NCBI RefSeq assembly: GCF_026586675.1
Contig: NZ_JAODIX010000039.1
Span: 111,173 to 146,961 of the forward strand
Direction of reading: 5' to 3'
DNA: 35,789 bases
Source: Halorubrum yunnanense
GTDB lineage: Archaea > Halobacteriota > Halobacteria > Halobacteriales > Haloferacaceae
A model generated the notes under the pieces. The model was not told the DNA's origin, searched no databases, and saw only the letters and a program-made list of their open reading frames with translations. Shown piece by piece: positions 1-8,240 of this stretch (position 1 is the stretch's first letter; each line of letters begins with the position of its first letter). The translations under genes were made by a program, and so were the position numbers.

Positions 1-15
1 GGTGGGACTCAAAGG

Positions 16-140
16 GGCAGTCGCCGGCGGCTTTGCCGCCGGCTGCCAGAGGCGCGAAGCGCCTCGCTGCCGCGAGGACGAAGACGGGCGTTCACGAGAG
101 CGGAGCTCTCGTGAGCCAATCAGAACGCTTCGTGTTCTGA
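16..140. repeat. Series of four perfect hairpins with 3-nt loops (in copy 1)
   Basis: Four inverted repeats follow one another. 23-31/35-43 has a 9-bp stem and TTT loop, and may be extended by GGCAG/CTGCC at 16-20/43-47. 49-55/59-65 has a 7-bp stem and GAA loop. 92-101/105-114 has a 10-bp stem and GGA loop. 120-128/132-140 has a 9-bp stem with one G-T pair and a TTC loop. All lie between the 17-bp box and the first tandem box. Copies 2 and 3 do not carry this series at the same position, although copy 2 has its own hairpins upstream. Seen directly; role unknown. Confidence 0.85.
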
Positions 141-214
141 TGACGACGCAAGGACCGCAAGGAGGGAGCGCTAGCGACCGACTGAGGACCGCAGCGAGCC
201 CATCGAGTCCTCGC

Positions 215-377
215 GGCTGGGGCTTTGACGGTCTTCACCGTCGATCTGCCAGTAGTCATTTATAAGTGAGCGGCTGGGGCTTTGGAGGTGTTAACCGTCG
301 ATCGACAGTCAACCATTTATAACTGAACGGCTGGGGCTTTGGAGGTGTTCGCTGTCGGTGCGCAGTCGACCATTTAT
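215..377 (+). repeat. Tandem array of three 57-bp units (in copy 1)
   Basis: The box GGCTGGGGCTTTG starts at 215, 272 and 329, an exact 57-bp period. Each unit consists of this box, GGAGGTGTT or a variant, a variable stretch, and CATTTATAAGTGA or a close variant. The stretch between boxes is not conserved, while box and TATA-like motif are. Copies 2 and 3 carry two units each with a 54-bp period. TTATAA is self-complementary, so the direction of any promoter cannot be read from it alone. Confidence 0.85.
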
Positions 378-391
378 GTACGTCTTCGACA

Positions 392-405
392 ACCAGAGCG
401 CTGGT
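392..405 (-). terminator. Hairpin directly after the ferredoxin stop
   Basis: ACCAG AGCG CTGGT forms a perfect 5-bp stem with a 4-nt loop, ending one base before the ferredoxin stop codon (406-408). It has no long T-run, so calling it a terminator is an inference from position only. Confidence 0.3.
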
Positions 406-2606
<2,201 letters not shown>

Positions 2607-2975
2607 GCCACTCGGTTGTCGGGGTCGGCTCAAAAGCGCCGCGGAACGACGGCCAGCGGGAGATCGGCGGTGCGGGGGACGACCGCCGGTGCGGGACGCG
2701 AGCGGCGATACCGGAGGGACGGCCGAGGCGGGGGCCGCGGGAGAGGGGACCGCGGGTAGGGGCATCCGAGACCAGCGCGCGGAGCGACTTAAACGGCCGA
2801 GACCGTTCACGGGGTGCTACGTCCGTAAACGGTCGAGGGAATTATACCGCCGGAGGCGTCACCGGATCGGTGCGGTTCGCCGGGTTGATATCGCGTCACG
2901 CCGTGGATAAGTCATGAACACGGGAGCGACTCGGTGCGCCCCCCGGCCGGCGGAGGGGTCCGCGTGGTAGAACCC
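2607..2975. other. 369-bp intergenic region, no gene seen
   Basis: This lies between the divergent gltX and the small membrane protein gene. It holds the gltX TATA-like box (about 2629-2635) and an AT-rich GAATTATACC stretch near 2838-2847. Two related motifs, AAACGGCCGAGACCG and GTAAACGGTCGAGG, sit near 2789 and 2825. I see no tRNA, no conserved small ORF and no clear terminator. Confidence 0.5.
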
Positions 2976-3203
2976 ATGTCGGACGCGGAGCGCGACGCGG
3001 GGAACCGCAAGGTCAAGGCCGGCTTCCTGCTGCTCGTCGCCGTCTCGCCGCCGCTCATCGCCCTCCAGTGGGGAGCGACGCCGCTGGAGCTGCTCGCCGC
3101 CCTCGGGGTCGGGGTCGGGCTGGGAGCCCTGCTCGTGTGGTACCTCGGTCGGCTCGCCGACGAGTTCACCGGCGGGTCGCGGCGGCCGGGGCGGCGTCGA
3201 TAG
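2976..3203 (+). CDS. Small membrane protein, two TM segments
   Basis: A 75-residue protein of unknown function. After a short charged N-terminus (MSDAERDAGNRKVKAG) come two hydrophobic segments at about residues 17-33 and 36-57, then an arginine-rich tail that should lie in the cytoplasm by the positive-inside rule. The start is the ATG at 2976; a longer reading from 2934 adds only low-complexity G/R/P residues. It converges with surE, leaving a 33-bp gap. I do not recognise the family and the gene is short, so it could be a haloarchaeal orphan. Confidence 0.6.
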   Translation: MSDAERDAGNRKVKAGFLLLVAVSPPLIALQWGATPLELLAALGVGVGLGALLVWYLGRLADEFTGGSRRPGRRR

Positions 3204-3236
3204 GAGCCGGTCGGCTCCGGAGAGCGCTCCCCGGAG

Positions 3237-4148
3237 TCAGTCCCCGTCGGCTCGCGAGAGCGCCTCGCCGCCGACGGCGACGACCTCGCCCGCGCGGTCG
3301 CCGGCGACCGACCGCGACGACGACAGCGGCGAGACGCTCACTTCGCCCTCGACGACCGCGAGCCGGTCCGACCCCGGATCGTCGGCGACGTCGCCGCGGA
3401 GGAACTCCCGCCAGAAGCGGTCCCGGAGCTCCATTCCCATCTCGCCGCGCCGCTCGCCGAACTCCCAGCCCTCGGGGACGTTCTCGTCGTCGAGCCCCTC
3501 CTCGCCCGGCCGGAACTCGATCACGTCGAAGCCGCGCGCGGGCTCCGTGATCCGGTAGGTCGGGTCGCCCGCGGCCTCGTCGTCGGCGGCCGGCGCGTTG
3601 ACGTTCAGCACGTCGGCGTCGAAGGGGAGCGCGAGCGGGTCGTCCCCGCCGCCGCTCGCACCGTCATTCCCGCCTTCGGCGCGGCCGAGCAGGTCGAGCA
3701 CCGCCTCTGCGGCGAGCCCGAAGTCGTCGGCGTCGAGGGTCGGGGGAACGGGGAGGTTCCCGCGGTCGTACAGCGAGACGGCGATCGCGGGCGTGCCAAG
3801 GAAGGCGGCCTCCATCGCGGCGCCGACCGTCCCGGACTGGCCGAGGATGTGCGCGCCGATGTTCGGCCCGTGGTTGCAGCCGGAGACGACGACGTCCGGG
3901 TCGAGTCCGAGCGCGACCTCGGCAACGGCGACGCAGTCGGCCGGGGTCCCCTCGACCGCGTAGCCAGCGTCCGTCTGCGCGTACTCCACGGTGGTCTCCC
4001 ACCAGGAGCGGGCGCCGCCGACTCCGGACTGGTTCTGCTTCGGCGCGACGACCGTCACGTCGTGTTCGCGCGAGAGCGCGTCCGCGAGCGCTCGGATCCC
4101 GACGGCGTCGATCCCGTCGTCGTTGGTGAGGAGGATCTCGAGGGTCAT
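3237..4148 (-). CDS. surE: 5'/3'-nucleotidase SurE
   Basis: A cytoplasmic metal-dependent phosphatase that removes phosphate from nucleoside monophosphates and is linked to stationary-phase survival in bacteria. The 303-residue product opens with MTLEILLTNDDGIDA, containing the two metal-binding aspartates D10 and D11. QNQSGVG (S about 40) and SGCNHGPNIG (the asparagine metal ligand) follow, as expected for the family. Compared with bacterial SurE of about 250 residues it has a glycine/aspartate-rich insertion near residues 160-180 and a longer C-terminus. The start is the ATG at 4148, with a TTTTCC box about 27 bp upstream; an ATG nine bases further out is less likely. It lies downstream of carA on the same strand after a 164-bp G-rich gap in which I see nothing. 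Confidence 0.93.
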   Translation of the reverse strand: MTLEILLTNDDGIDAVGIRALADALSREHDVTVVAPKQNQSGVGGARSWWETTVEYAQTDAGYAVEGTPADCVAVAEVALGLDPDVVVSGCNHGPNIGAHILGQSGTVGAAMEAAFLGTPAIAVSLYDRGNLPVPPTLDADDFGLAAEAVLDLLGRAEGGNDGASGGGDDPLALPFDADVLNVNAPAADDEAAGDPTYRITEPARGFDVIEFRPGEEGLDDENVPEGWEFGERRGEMGMELRDRFWREFLRGDVADDPGSDRLAVVEGEVSVSPLSSSRSVAGDRAGEVVAVGGEALSRADGD

Positions 4149-4312
4149 GCCCGGCACTGCGGGAGGGCGGGGGAAAACGTCGCCGATAGCGGGCGAAGAG
4201 CGGGCCGACGCGGGAACCGACAGGCGTCGGGCGGGTGGTACTCCGGGGCGGTCAGCGGCGGGAGCGGCGAGCGGGGGAATCGGGGTTCCGGGAGCGGCGG
4301 GCGCGGCGAGGG

Positions 4313-5374
4313 TCAGTCGGCGGCGACGTGCGGCGTCGCCTCCGCCAGCTCCAGCACCTCGTCGAAGAAGCCGAGCGAGTCGTGCGGCCCGGGGTTCGCC
4401 TCGGGGTGGTACTGGCGGGTGATGACGTCGAGCTCCTCGCTGTCGAGGCCCTCGACGGTGTCGTCGTTGACGTTCACCTGCGTCACCTCCAGCGGGCCGG
4501 TGTCGTCGACCGTGTAGCCGTGGTTCTGGGTCGTCATCACGACCTTATCGCTGCGGAGGTCCTTGACGGGCTGGTTGACGCCGCGGTGGCCGAACATCAT
4601 CTTCTCGGTCGAGCCGCCGAGCGCGCTCGTGATCACCTGCTGACCGAGGCAGATCCCGGCCATCGGCAGGTCCCCCGCGAAGGCGTCGACGACCTCTTGG
4701 GCCGCGACGAAATTCTCCGGGTCGCCCGGGCCGTTCGAGACGAAGAGCACGTCGGGGTCGATCTCGGCGACGTCCTCGGGAGTCGCGTCGTACGGGAGGA
4801 CGTGGACGTCGGCGCCGCGCTCGGTGAGCGAGGCGATGATCGAGCCCTTCGCGCCGCAGTCGAGCATCGCGACGTCGGCGGCGCCGCCGCCCTCGTGGAC
4901 GGTCGGCTCCGTCACGGACACCTGCGCGCCGATGTCGACGTGGTCGCTCATCGGCTCGCACGCCTCCATCTCCGCGACCGCGTCCTCGGGGGTTACGTCC
5001 GGACCGGCGGCGATGCCGCAGGCCATCGCGCCCTCCTCGCGGACGGTGGTGACGATCTCGCGGGTGTCGACGTGGTCGACGGCGGGTACGGCCTCGCTGG
5101 TGAGCCACTCGGCGACGTCGTCGGTCAGCTCGCGGGCGATCGCCGCGCGCGGCTGGACCGACTCGGACTCGAACCGCTCGGTTCGGACGCCGTAGTTCCC
5201 GATCAGGGGGTACGAGAAGGTGAGGATCTGTTCGGCGTAGGAGGGGTCGGTGAGCGACTCCTCGTAGCCGGTGTACGCGGTCGTGAACACCAGTTCGCCG
5301 CGGGTGCGCCCCGGCGCACGGGCGCGCGCTTCGAGCACGCGTCCGTCGGCCAGCGCGATATAGGCGTCCGACAT
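4313..5374 (-). CDS. carA: Carbamoyl-phosphate synthase small subunit
   Basis: The glutamine amidotransferase subunit that supplies ammonia to CarB for carbamoyl phosphate, feeding arginine and pyrimidine synthesis. In 353 residues it has the N-terminal CarA domain (GYEESLTDPSYAEQI, about 37-50) and a class I GATase domain. That domain holds the NGPGDPEN loop (about 214-221), nucleophile C242 in GICLGQQ, and H323/E325 in QYHPEANPGPHD. The start at 5374 is set by the conserved N-terminus and a TAATAAAT box 29 bp upstream (5399-5406 on +). carB is not in the window. The gene is divergent from an Lrp/AsnC regulator, with a perfect palindrome in the shared region. Confidence 0.96.
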   Translation of the reverse strand: MSDAYIALADGRVLEARARAPGRTRGELVFTTAYTGYEESLTDPSYAEQILTFSYPLIGNYGVRTERFESESVQPRAAIARELTDDVAEWLTSEAVPAVDHVDTREIVTTVREEGAMACGIAAGPDVTPEDAVAEMEACEPMSDHVDIGAQVSVTEPTVHEGGGAADVAMLDCGAKGSIIASLTERGADVHVLPYDATPEDVAEIDPDVLFVSNGPGDPENFVAAQEVVDAFAGDLPMAGICLGQQVITSALGGSTEKMMFGHRGVNQPVKDLRSDKVVMTTQNHGYTVDDTGPLEVTQVNVNDDTVEGLDSEELDVITRQYHPEANPGPHDSLGFFDEVLELAEATPHVAAD

Positions 5375-5470
5375 TACGAGAAACGTACGCGCAAAGGGTA
5401 ATAAATGCGTCGTTCGTAGATTCATTACGATATTCGTAACGAGTAAGTCGACGGAGGGAGAAGATGTCGT
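5374..5470. promoter_or_regulatory. Divergent carA / lrp control region with palindrome
   Basis: A perfect inverted repeat, TTACGA TAT TCGTAA, lies at 5425-5439. A second TTACGA half-site sits at 5374-5379, near a TACG...CGTA pair. On the minus strand the carA TATA box is at 5399-5406, placing the TSS at or next to the carA ATG. For the plus-strand gene the palindrome is centred 39 bp before the start, where BRE/TATA would lie, so binding could repress it while sitting upstream of carA. Archaeal Lrp proteins bind such palindromes. Autoregulation here is inference. Confidence 0.6.
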
Positions 5471-5884
5471 ATGGACGACCTCGACCGCCGGATTCTCTCG
5501 ATCCTGCGACGGGACGCGCGGACCCCGTACACGGAGATCGCGGATCAGGTCGGCACCTCCGAGGGCACCGTGCGCAACCGCGTCGATCGCATGACTGAGG
5601 AGGGGGTCATCGAGCGGTTCACCGTCACGACCCGCACCGGCAACGTGAAGGCGATGATCGAGATCTCGGTGGAGATGAACGTTGACACCGCCGCCGTCGG
5701 CGAACGCATGGTCGACTGGGAGGAGGTAGACTTCGTCTGGCAGGTCTCGGGCGAGGACGACATCGTGCTCGTCGTCGACGCCGTCGACACGCGCGCCGTC
5801 AACGAACTCATCTCGCAGGCCCGCGAGATGGACGAGGTGAAGTCGACGAAGACGCGGCTCATCCTGGACGAGCGGCTCGGCTGA
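5471..5884 (+). CDS. Lrp/AsnC family transcription regulator
   Basis: A 137-residue DNA-binding protein. The N-terminal winged helix-turn-helix is at about residues 1-60, with the typical DLDRRILSILRRDARTPYTE opening and recognition helix around EGTVRNRVDRM. The C-terminal RAM/ligand-binding domain is at about 65-135, with the GEDDIVLVV strand where an effector, often an amino acid, would bind at the oligomer interface. Length is normal for the family. The start ATG at 5471 is preceded by GGAGGG at 5453-5458, 12 bases away; an out-of-frame ATG at 5464 is ignored. Divergent placement next to carA suggests a role in arginine or pyrimidine supply, but the ligand cannot be read from the sequence. 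Confidence 0.92.
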   Translation: MDDLDRRILSILRRDARTPYTEIADQVGTSEGTVRNRVDRMTEEGVIERFTVTTRTGNVKAMIEISVEMNVDTAAVGERMVDWEEVDFVWQVSGEDDIVLVVDAVDTRAVNELISQAREMDEVKSTKTRLILDERLG

Positions 5885-5911
5885 TCGGTCGGGACTACCG
5901 CTGTCGGAGCG

Positions 5912-5918
5912 AAAAAAA
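5912..5918 (-). terminator. Poly-T run downstream of dpsA
   Basis: Seven A residues on the plus strand (5912-5918) read as T7 in the dpsA direction, about 60 bp beyond its stop. Such T-runs are the usual archaeal intrinsic termination signal. Confidence 0.55.
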
Positions 5919-5976
5919 CGGAAAATTCGGACGGTCGAGAGTCTTACGCGACGGGCGCTGAAGTCGAGCGCGGCGT

Positions 5977-6525
5977 CTATTCGAGCGTGCCCTGGGTGAC
6001 GAGGGTGTCGTCCTCCAGGTAGTGCTCGAGGTGGTGGCCGTGCTCCTCAACGTCCATGAGGATCTCGCGGAGCTGCTCCTCGGTGTTGTAGTCGCCGAGG
6101 TTGTTGGCGAGCTGGATGTGCTCGCGGAGCATCTCGGTGATGTCGCCGAAGATCTCCAAGTCGTTCTCCAGCCCCGTCCGGATGTCGTAGGCGTCGGCGT
6201 CCTCGGGGGTCACCGGAGCGTGCTCCTCGTAGTTCGCGCCGCCCGACAGCGGCACGCCGCCGAGAGCCTGCGCGCGCTCGGCGAGCGTGTCGGCGCCCTC
6301 CTCGAGGTCTTCGGCGACCTCGCCGAGGTAGAGGTGGATGTCGTGGAACTCGGCGCCCTCGACGAGCCAGTGGTGCTTCTTGACCTGGTGGTAGAGGACG
6401 TACGTCGCGGCGAGGTCGGTGTTGAGCGCGTCGACGAGCTGCTCGGCCTTCTCCTCGGGAACGCGAAGCGCTTCGCTCTCGTGAACCTCTCCGTAGCGTT
6501 GGCGGGCTTCTTTCTGGGTGCTCAT
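5977..6525 (-). CDS. dpsA: DNA-protecting ferritin-like protein DpsA
   Basis: A 182-residue Dps-family protein that stores iron and protects DNA from peroxide damage as a dodecameric shell. The opening MSTQKEAR, the KKHHWLVEGAEFHDIHL segment (about 49-65, with ferroxidase histidines and acidic residues), the YDIRTGLENDL stretch and the ending EDDTLVTQGTLE closely match Halobacterium DpsA as I remember it. The start is the ATG at 6525; the minus-strand TATA-like AGTTAAGTAA (6551-6560) is about 30 bp upstream. The upstream region is strikingly AT-rich. It converges with the Lrp gene and has a T7 run downstream. In Halobacterium this gene responds to iron and oxidative stress; that is family knowledge. 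Confidence 0.95.
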   Translation of the reverse strand: MSTQKEARQRYGEVHESEALRVPEEKAEQLVDALNTDLAATYVLYHQVKKHHWLVEGAEFHDIHLYLGEVAEDLEEGADTLAERAQALGGVPLSGGANYEEHAPVTPEDADAYDIRTGLENDLEIFGDITEMLREHIQLANNLGDYNTEEQLREILMDVEEHGHHLEHYLEDDTLVTQGTLE

Positions 6526-6640
6526 GTCTACTTCTACGTACGTGCGCGGGTTACTTAACTGTTCCCACTAAGATAATCAGAATTCTATATATTGAAAAAT
6601 ATTTTCTCATATCTCCTAAATCGCCGCGAGTAGTGATGCT
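6526..6640 (-). promoter_or_regulatory. AT-rich dpsA upstream region
   Basis: In a window that is mostly well over 60% GC, 6560-6620 is dominated by A and T, including AGAATTCTATATATTG and AAAAATATTTTCTC. The proximal TATA-like box is at 6551-6560. AGAATTCT is an 8-bp palindrome. Iron-responsive DtxR-family sites would be plausible here, but I see no convincing full consensus. Confidence 0.45.
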
Positions 6641-6782
6641 CGCCGGTCACGTTCCGACTCGACCTCGCCGGCGACCCCAATCGGCGAGATCGGGGTTCGT
6701 CGACCGGCTCGCGTCGGGGTTCGGGTCCGCTCCGCCCGCGAAGGGAAACGTCTTAATGGGCAACGCGCGCAGTTCGTGGTAT

Positions 6783-8186
6783 ATGAGCAACGGCGACGAC
6801 GATCCGGCCGACGCCTCCGAGGAGGCCGACGAATCGACCGACGCGACCGACGCGCCGGCGGTTCCCGACGAAGCGAGCGAGGAGTCGTTGAACGAGTACC
6901 TCGACGAGATCGCGGCGCTCCTCGACGACGCCGAGACGGAGGCGGACCTCAACGACGTCGACGCGCTCCTCGACGACGCCGAGACGGGGATCGATGAGGC
7001 CGACCTCCCCGAGCCGGACGAAGACGACGAGGACGCCGACGACCCGCGCGGCGACCTCGAAGACCGCGTCGCGGAGCTTCGCGAGGGCGTCGAGGCGGCG
7101 CGCGGCCCCTACGGCGACGACGTCGTCGACGCGATCGAGACGGCCGGCACGCGGCTTGAAGAGACCGAGTGGACCGCCGCCGGCCGCGACGACGCCGCCG
7201 ACGCGGTGACGGCCTTCGTCGAGGCGGCCGCCGACGCCGTCGACAACGAGGTGGACGCGGACGCGATCGAGACCGACCCGGGCGCCACCGAGAGCGCTCC
7301 CGCCGACGCGCCGGCCGACGAGAGCGACCCCGACGACCGCGTCGCCGCCCTCGTCTCTGCGCTCGACGCCGTCGCGGCGGGCATCCCCGACGCCGACCTC
7401 GACCCCGACGACGACGCGGAGACGATCGCCGCCCTGATCGAGGCGACGGGCGCGCTCGAGGCCGGGCTCGACGACGCCGAGGAGTGGGACGACCTCGAGA
7501 CCCACGAGCAGCTCCGCGCGCAGGGGTACTACGACGTGCTCGGCCACTACAAGGATTTCCCGGTCGAGTGGTCGGCGCTGAAGGAGCACGAGGCGCGCGG
7601 CAACGTCGACATGATCCTGCTCGCGCTCGACTCGCTCACCTCCGACTTCATGGAGCGCCACTGCCTCGAGGCGTTCGAGCGCATGGGCAAGCGCGCGAGG
7701 ACCGAGGCCTCCGTGGAGGAGCTGCTCGGCCGCGCGGAGAAGCGCGACCAGTTCTCGATCCGCATCCTCGGGAAGATGGCCGCCGAGGAGGCGACGGAGA
7801 CCCTCGTCGAGTACGTCCCCGAGGAGTCGAACCCACAGCTCCAGAAGGCGACGTTCAAGTCGCTCGGCGAGATCGGCGCGACCGAGGCGGTCCAGCCGCT
7901 CGCGGACGCGCTCGACGACGACGACACCGAGGAGCTCGTCCGTCCGCACGCGGCTCGCGCGCTGGGGCTCATCGGCGACACCCGCGCGGTCGACCCGCTC
8001 GTCGACGTGCTCGACGGCGACGGGTCCGACGACACCCGGGCCGCGGCCGGCTGGGCGCTCCGGCAGATCGGCACCCGCAACGCGCTCGAAGCCGTCGCCG
8101 AGTACGCTGACGAACACTCGTTCGTCGTCTCGACCGAGGGCGAGAAGGCTCAGCGCTCCCTCGACGCCGCGTCGGCGACCGCCTGA
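6783..8186 (+). CDS. Acidic HEAT-repeat protein
   Basis: 467 residues, probably cytoplasmic. Residues 1 to about 250 are extremely acidic and low in complexity, rich in D, E and A, with repeated ALLDDAETE-like segments, and probably helical or disordered. Residues of about 255-450 form HEAT/PBS-lyase-type helical repeats, for example KSLGEIGATEAVQPLADAL, ARALGLIGDTRAVDPLVDVL and AAGWALRQIGTRNALEAVAE. These are usually protein-protein interaction scaffolds. The start is the ATG at 6783, with a CTTAATGG box 28 bp upstream; the open frame extends to 6633 but that part is arginine/proline-rich and unlike the protein. No enzyme motif is visible. Function unknown. Confidence 0.8.
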   Translation: MSNGDDDPADASEEADESTDATDAPAVPDEASEESLNEYLDEIAALLDDAETEADLNDVDALLDDAETGIDEADLPEPDEDDEDADDPRGDLEDRVAELREGVEAARGPYGDDVVDAIETAGTRLEETEWTAAGRDDAADAVTAFVEAAADAVDNEVDADAIETDPGATESAPADAPADESDPDDRVAALVSALDAVAAGIPDADLDPDDDAETIAALIEATGALEAGLDDAEEWDDLETHEQLRAQGYYDVLGHYKDFPVEWSALKEHEARGNVDMILLALDSLTSDFMERHCLEAFERMGKRARTEASVEELLGRAEKRDQFSIRILGKMAAEEATETLVEYVPEESNPQLQKATFKSLGEIGATEAVQPLADALDDDDTEELVRPHAARALGLIGDTRAVDPLVDVLDGDGSDDTRAAAGWALRQIGTRNALEAVAEYADEHSFVVSTEGEKAQRSLDAASATA

Positions 8187-8240
8187 CGCCGACCGCCGCT
8201 CGACCGACCTTTCTTATTCGATAGCGGGGCCACCATCGCC

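Larger units (their letters stand above)
1..380 (+). repeat. Dispersed composite repeat, copy 1 (5' end cut by window)
   Basis: This is the first of three copies of a non-coding repeat; the others start near 29107 (+) and 35789 (-). All share the identical 17-bp box GGGACTCAAAGGGGCAG (here 4-20). They also share a stem-forming arm pair (here 69-79 with 207-217) and tandem boxes GGCTGGGGCTTTGGAGGTG with TATA-like TTTATAA. Copy 1 differs by an insertion of about 46 bp full of hairpins (about 21-66) and by three tandem boxes instead of two. No transposase or terminal inverted repeat is visible. Reading frames inside the copies are open only because the sequence is GC-rich. Function is unknown; a structured RNA, a MITE-like element or a chromosomal structural repeat are all possible. 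Confidence 0.8.

Noticed and set aside
2..265. Reading frames inside repeat copies (also 29022-29294 and 35545-35778) sharing a GLKGAAARA-like stretch
   Set aside because: The shared peptide follows from the shared DNA box; the frames diverge or stop soon after, and composition is that of GC-rich non-coding DNA.
348..352. GluRS residues 348-352 (STSTI) as a defective KMSKS motif (coordinates are residues of the gltX product)
   Set aside because: Archaeal GluRS normally has a degenerate form of this motif, so it is not evidence of inactivity.
215..377. Possible CRISPR array (box about 24 bp, interval about 33 bp)
   Set aside because: The intervals carry a conserved TATA-like motif, the boxes drift between units, only two or three units occur per site, the same boxes recur at three distant loci, and no cas gene is near.
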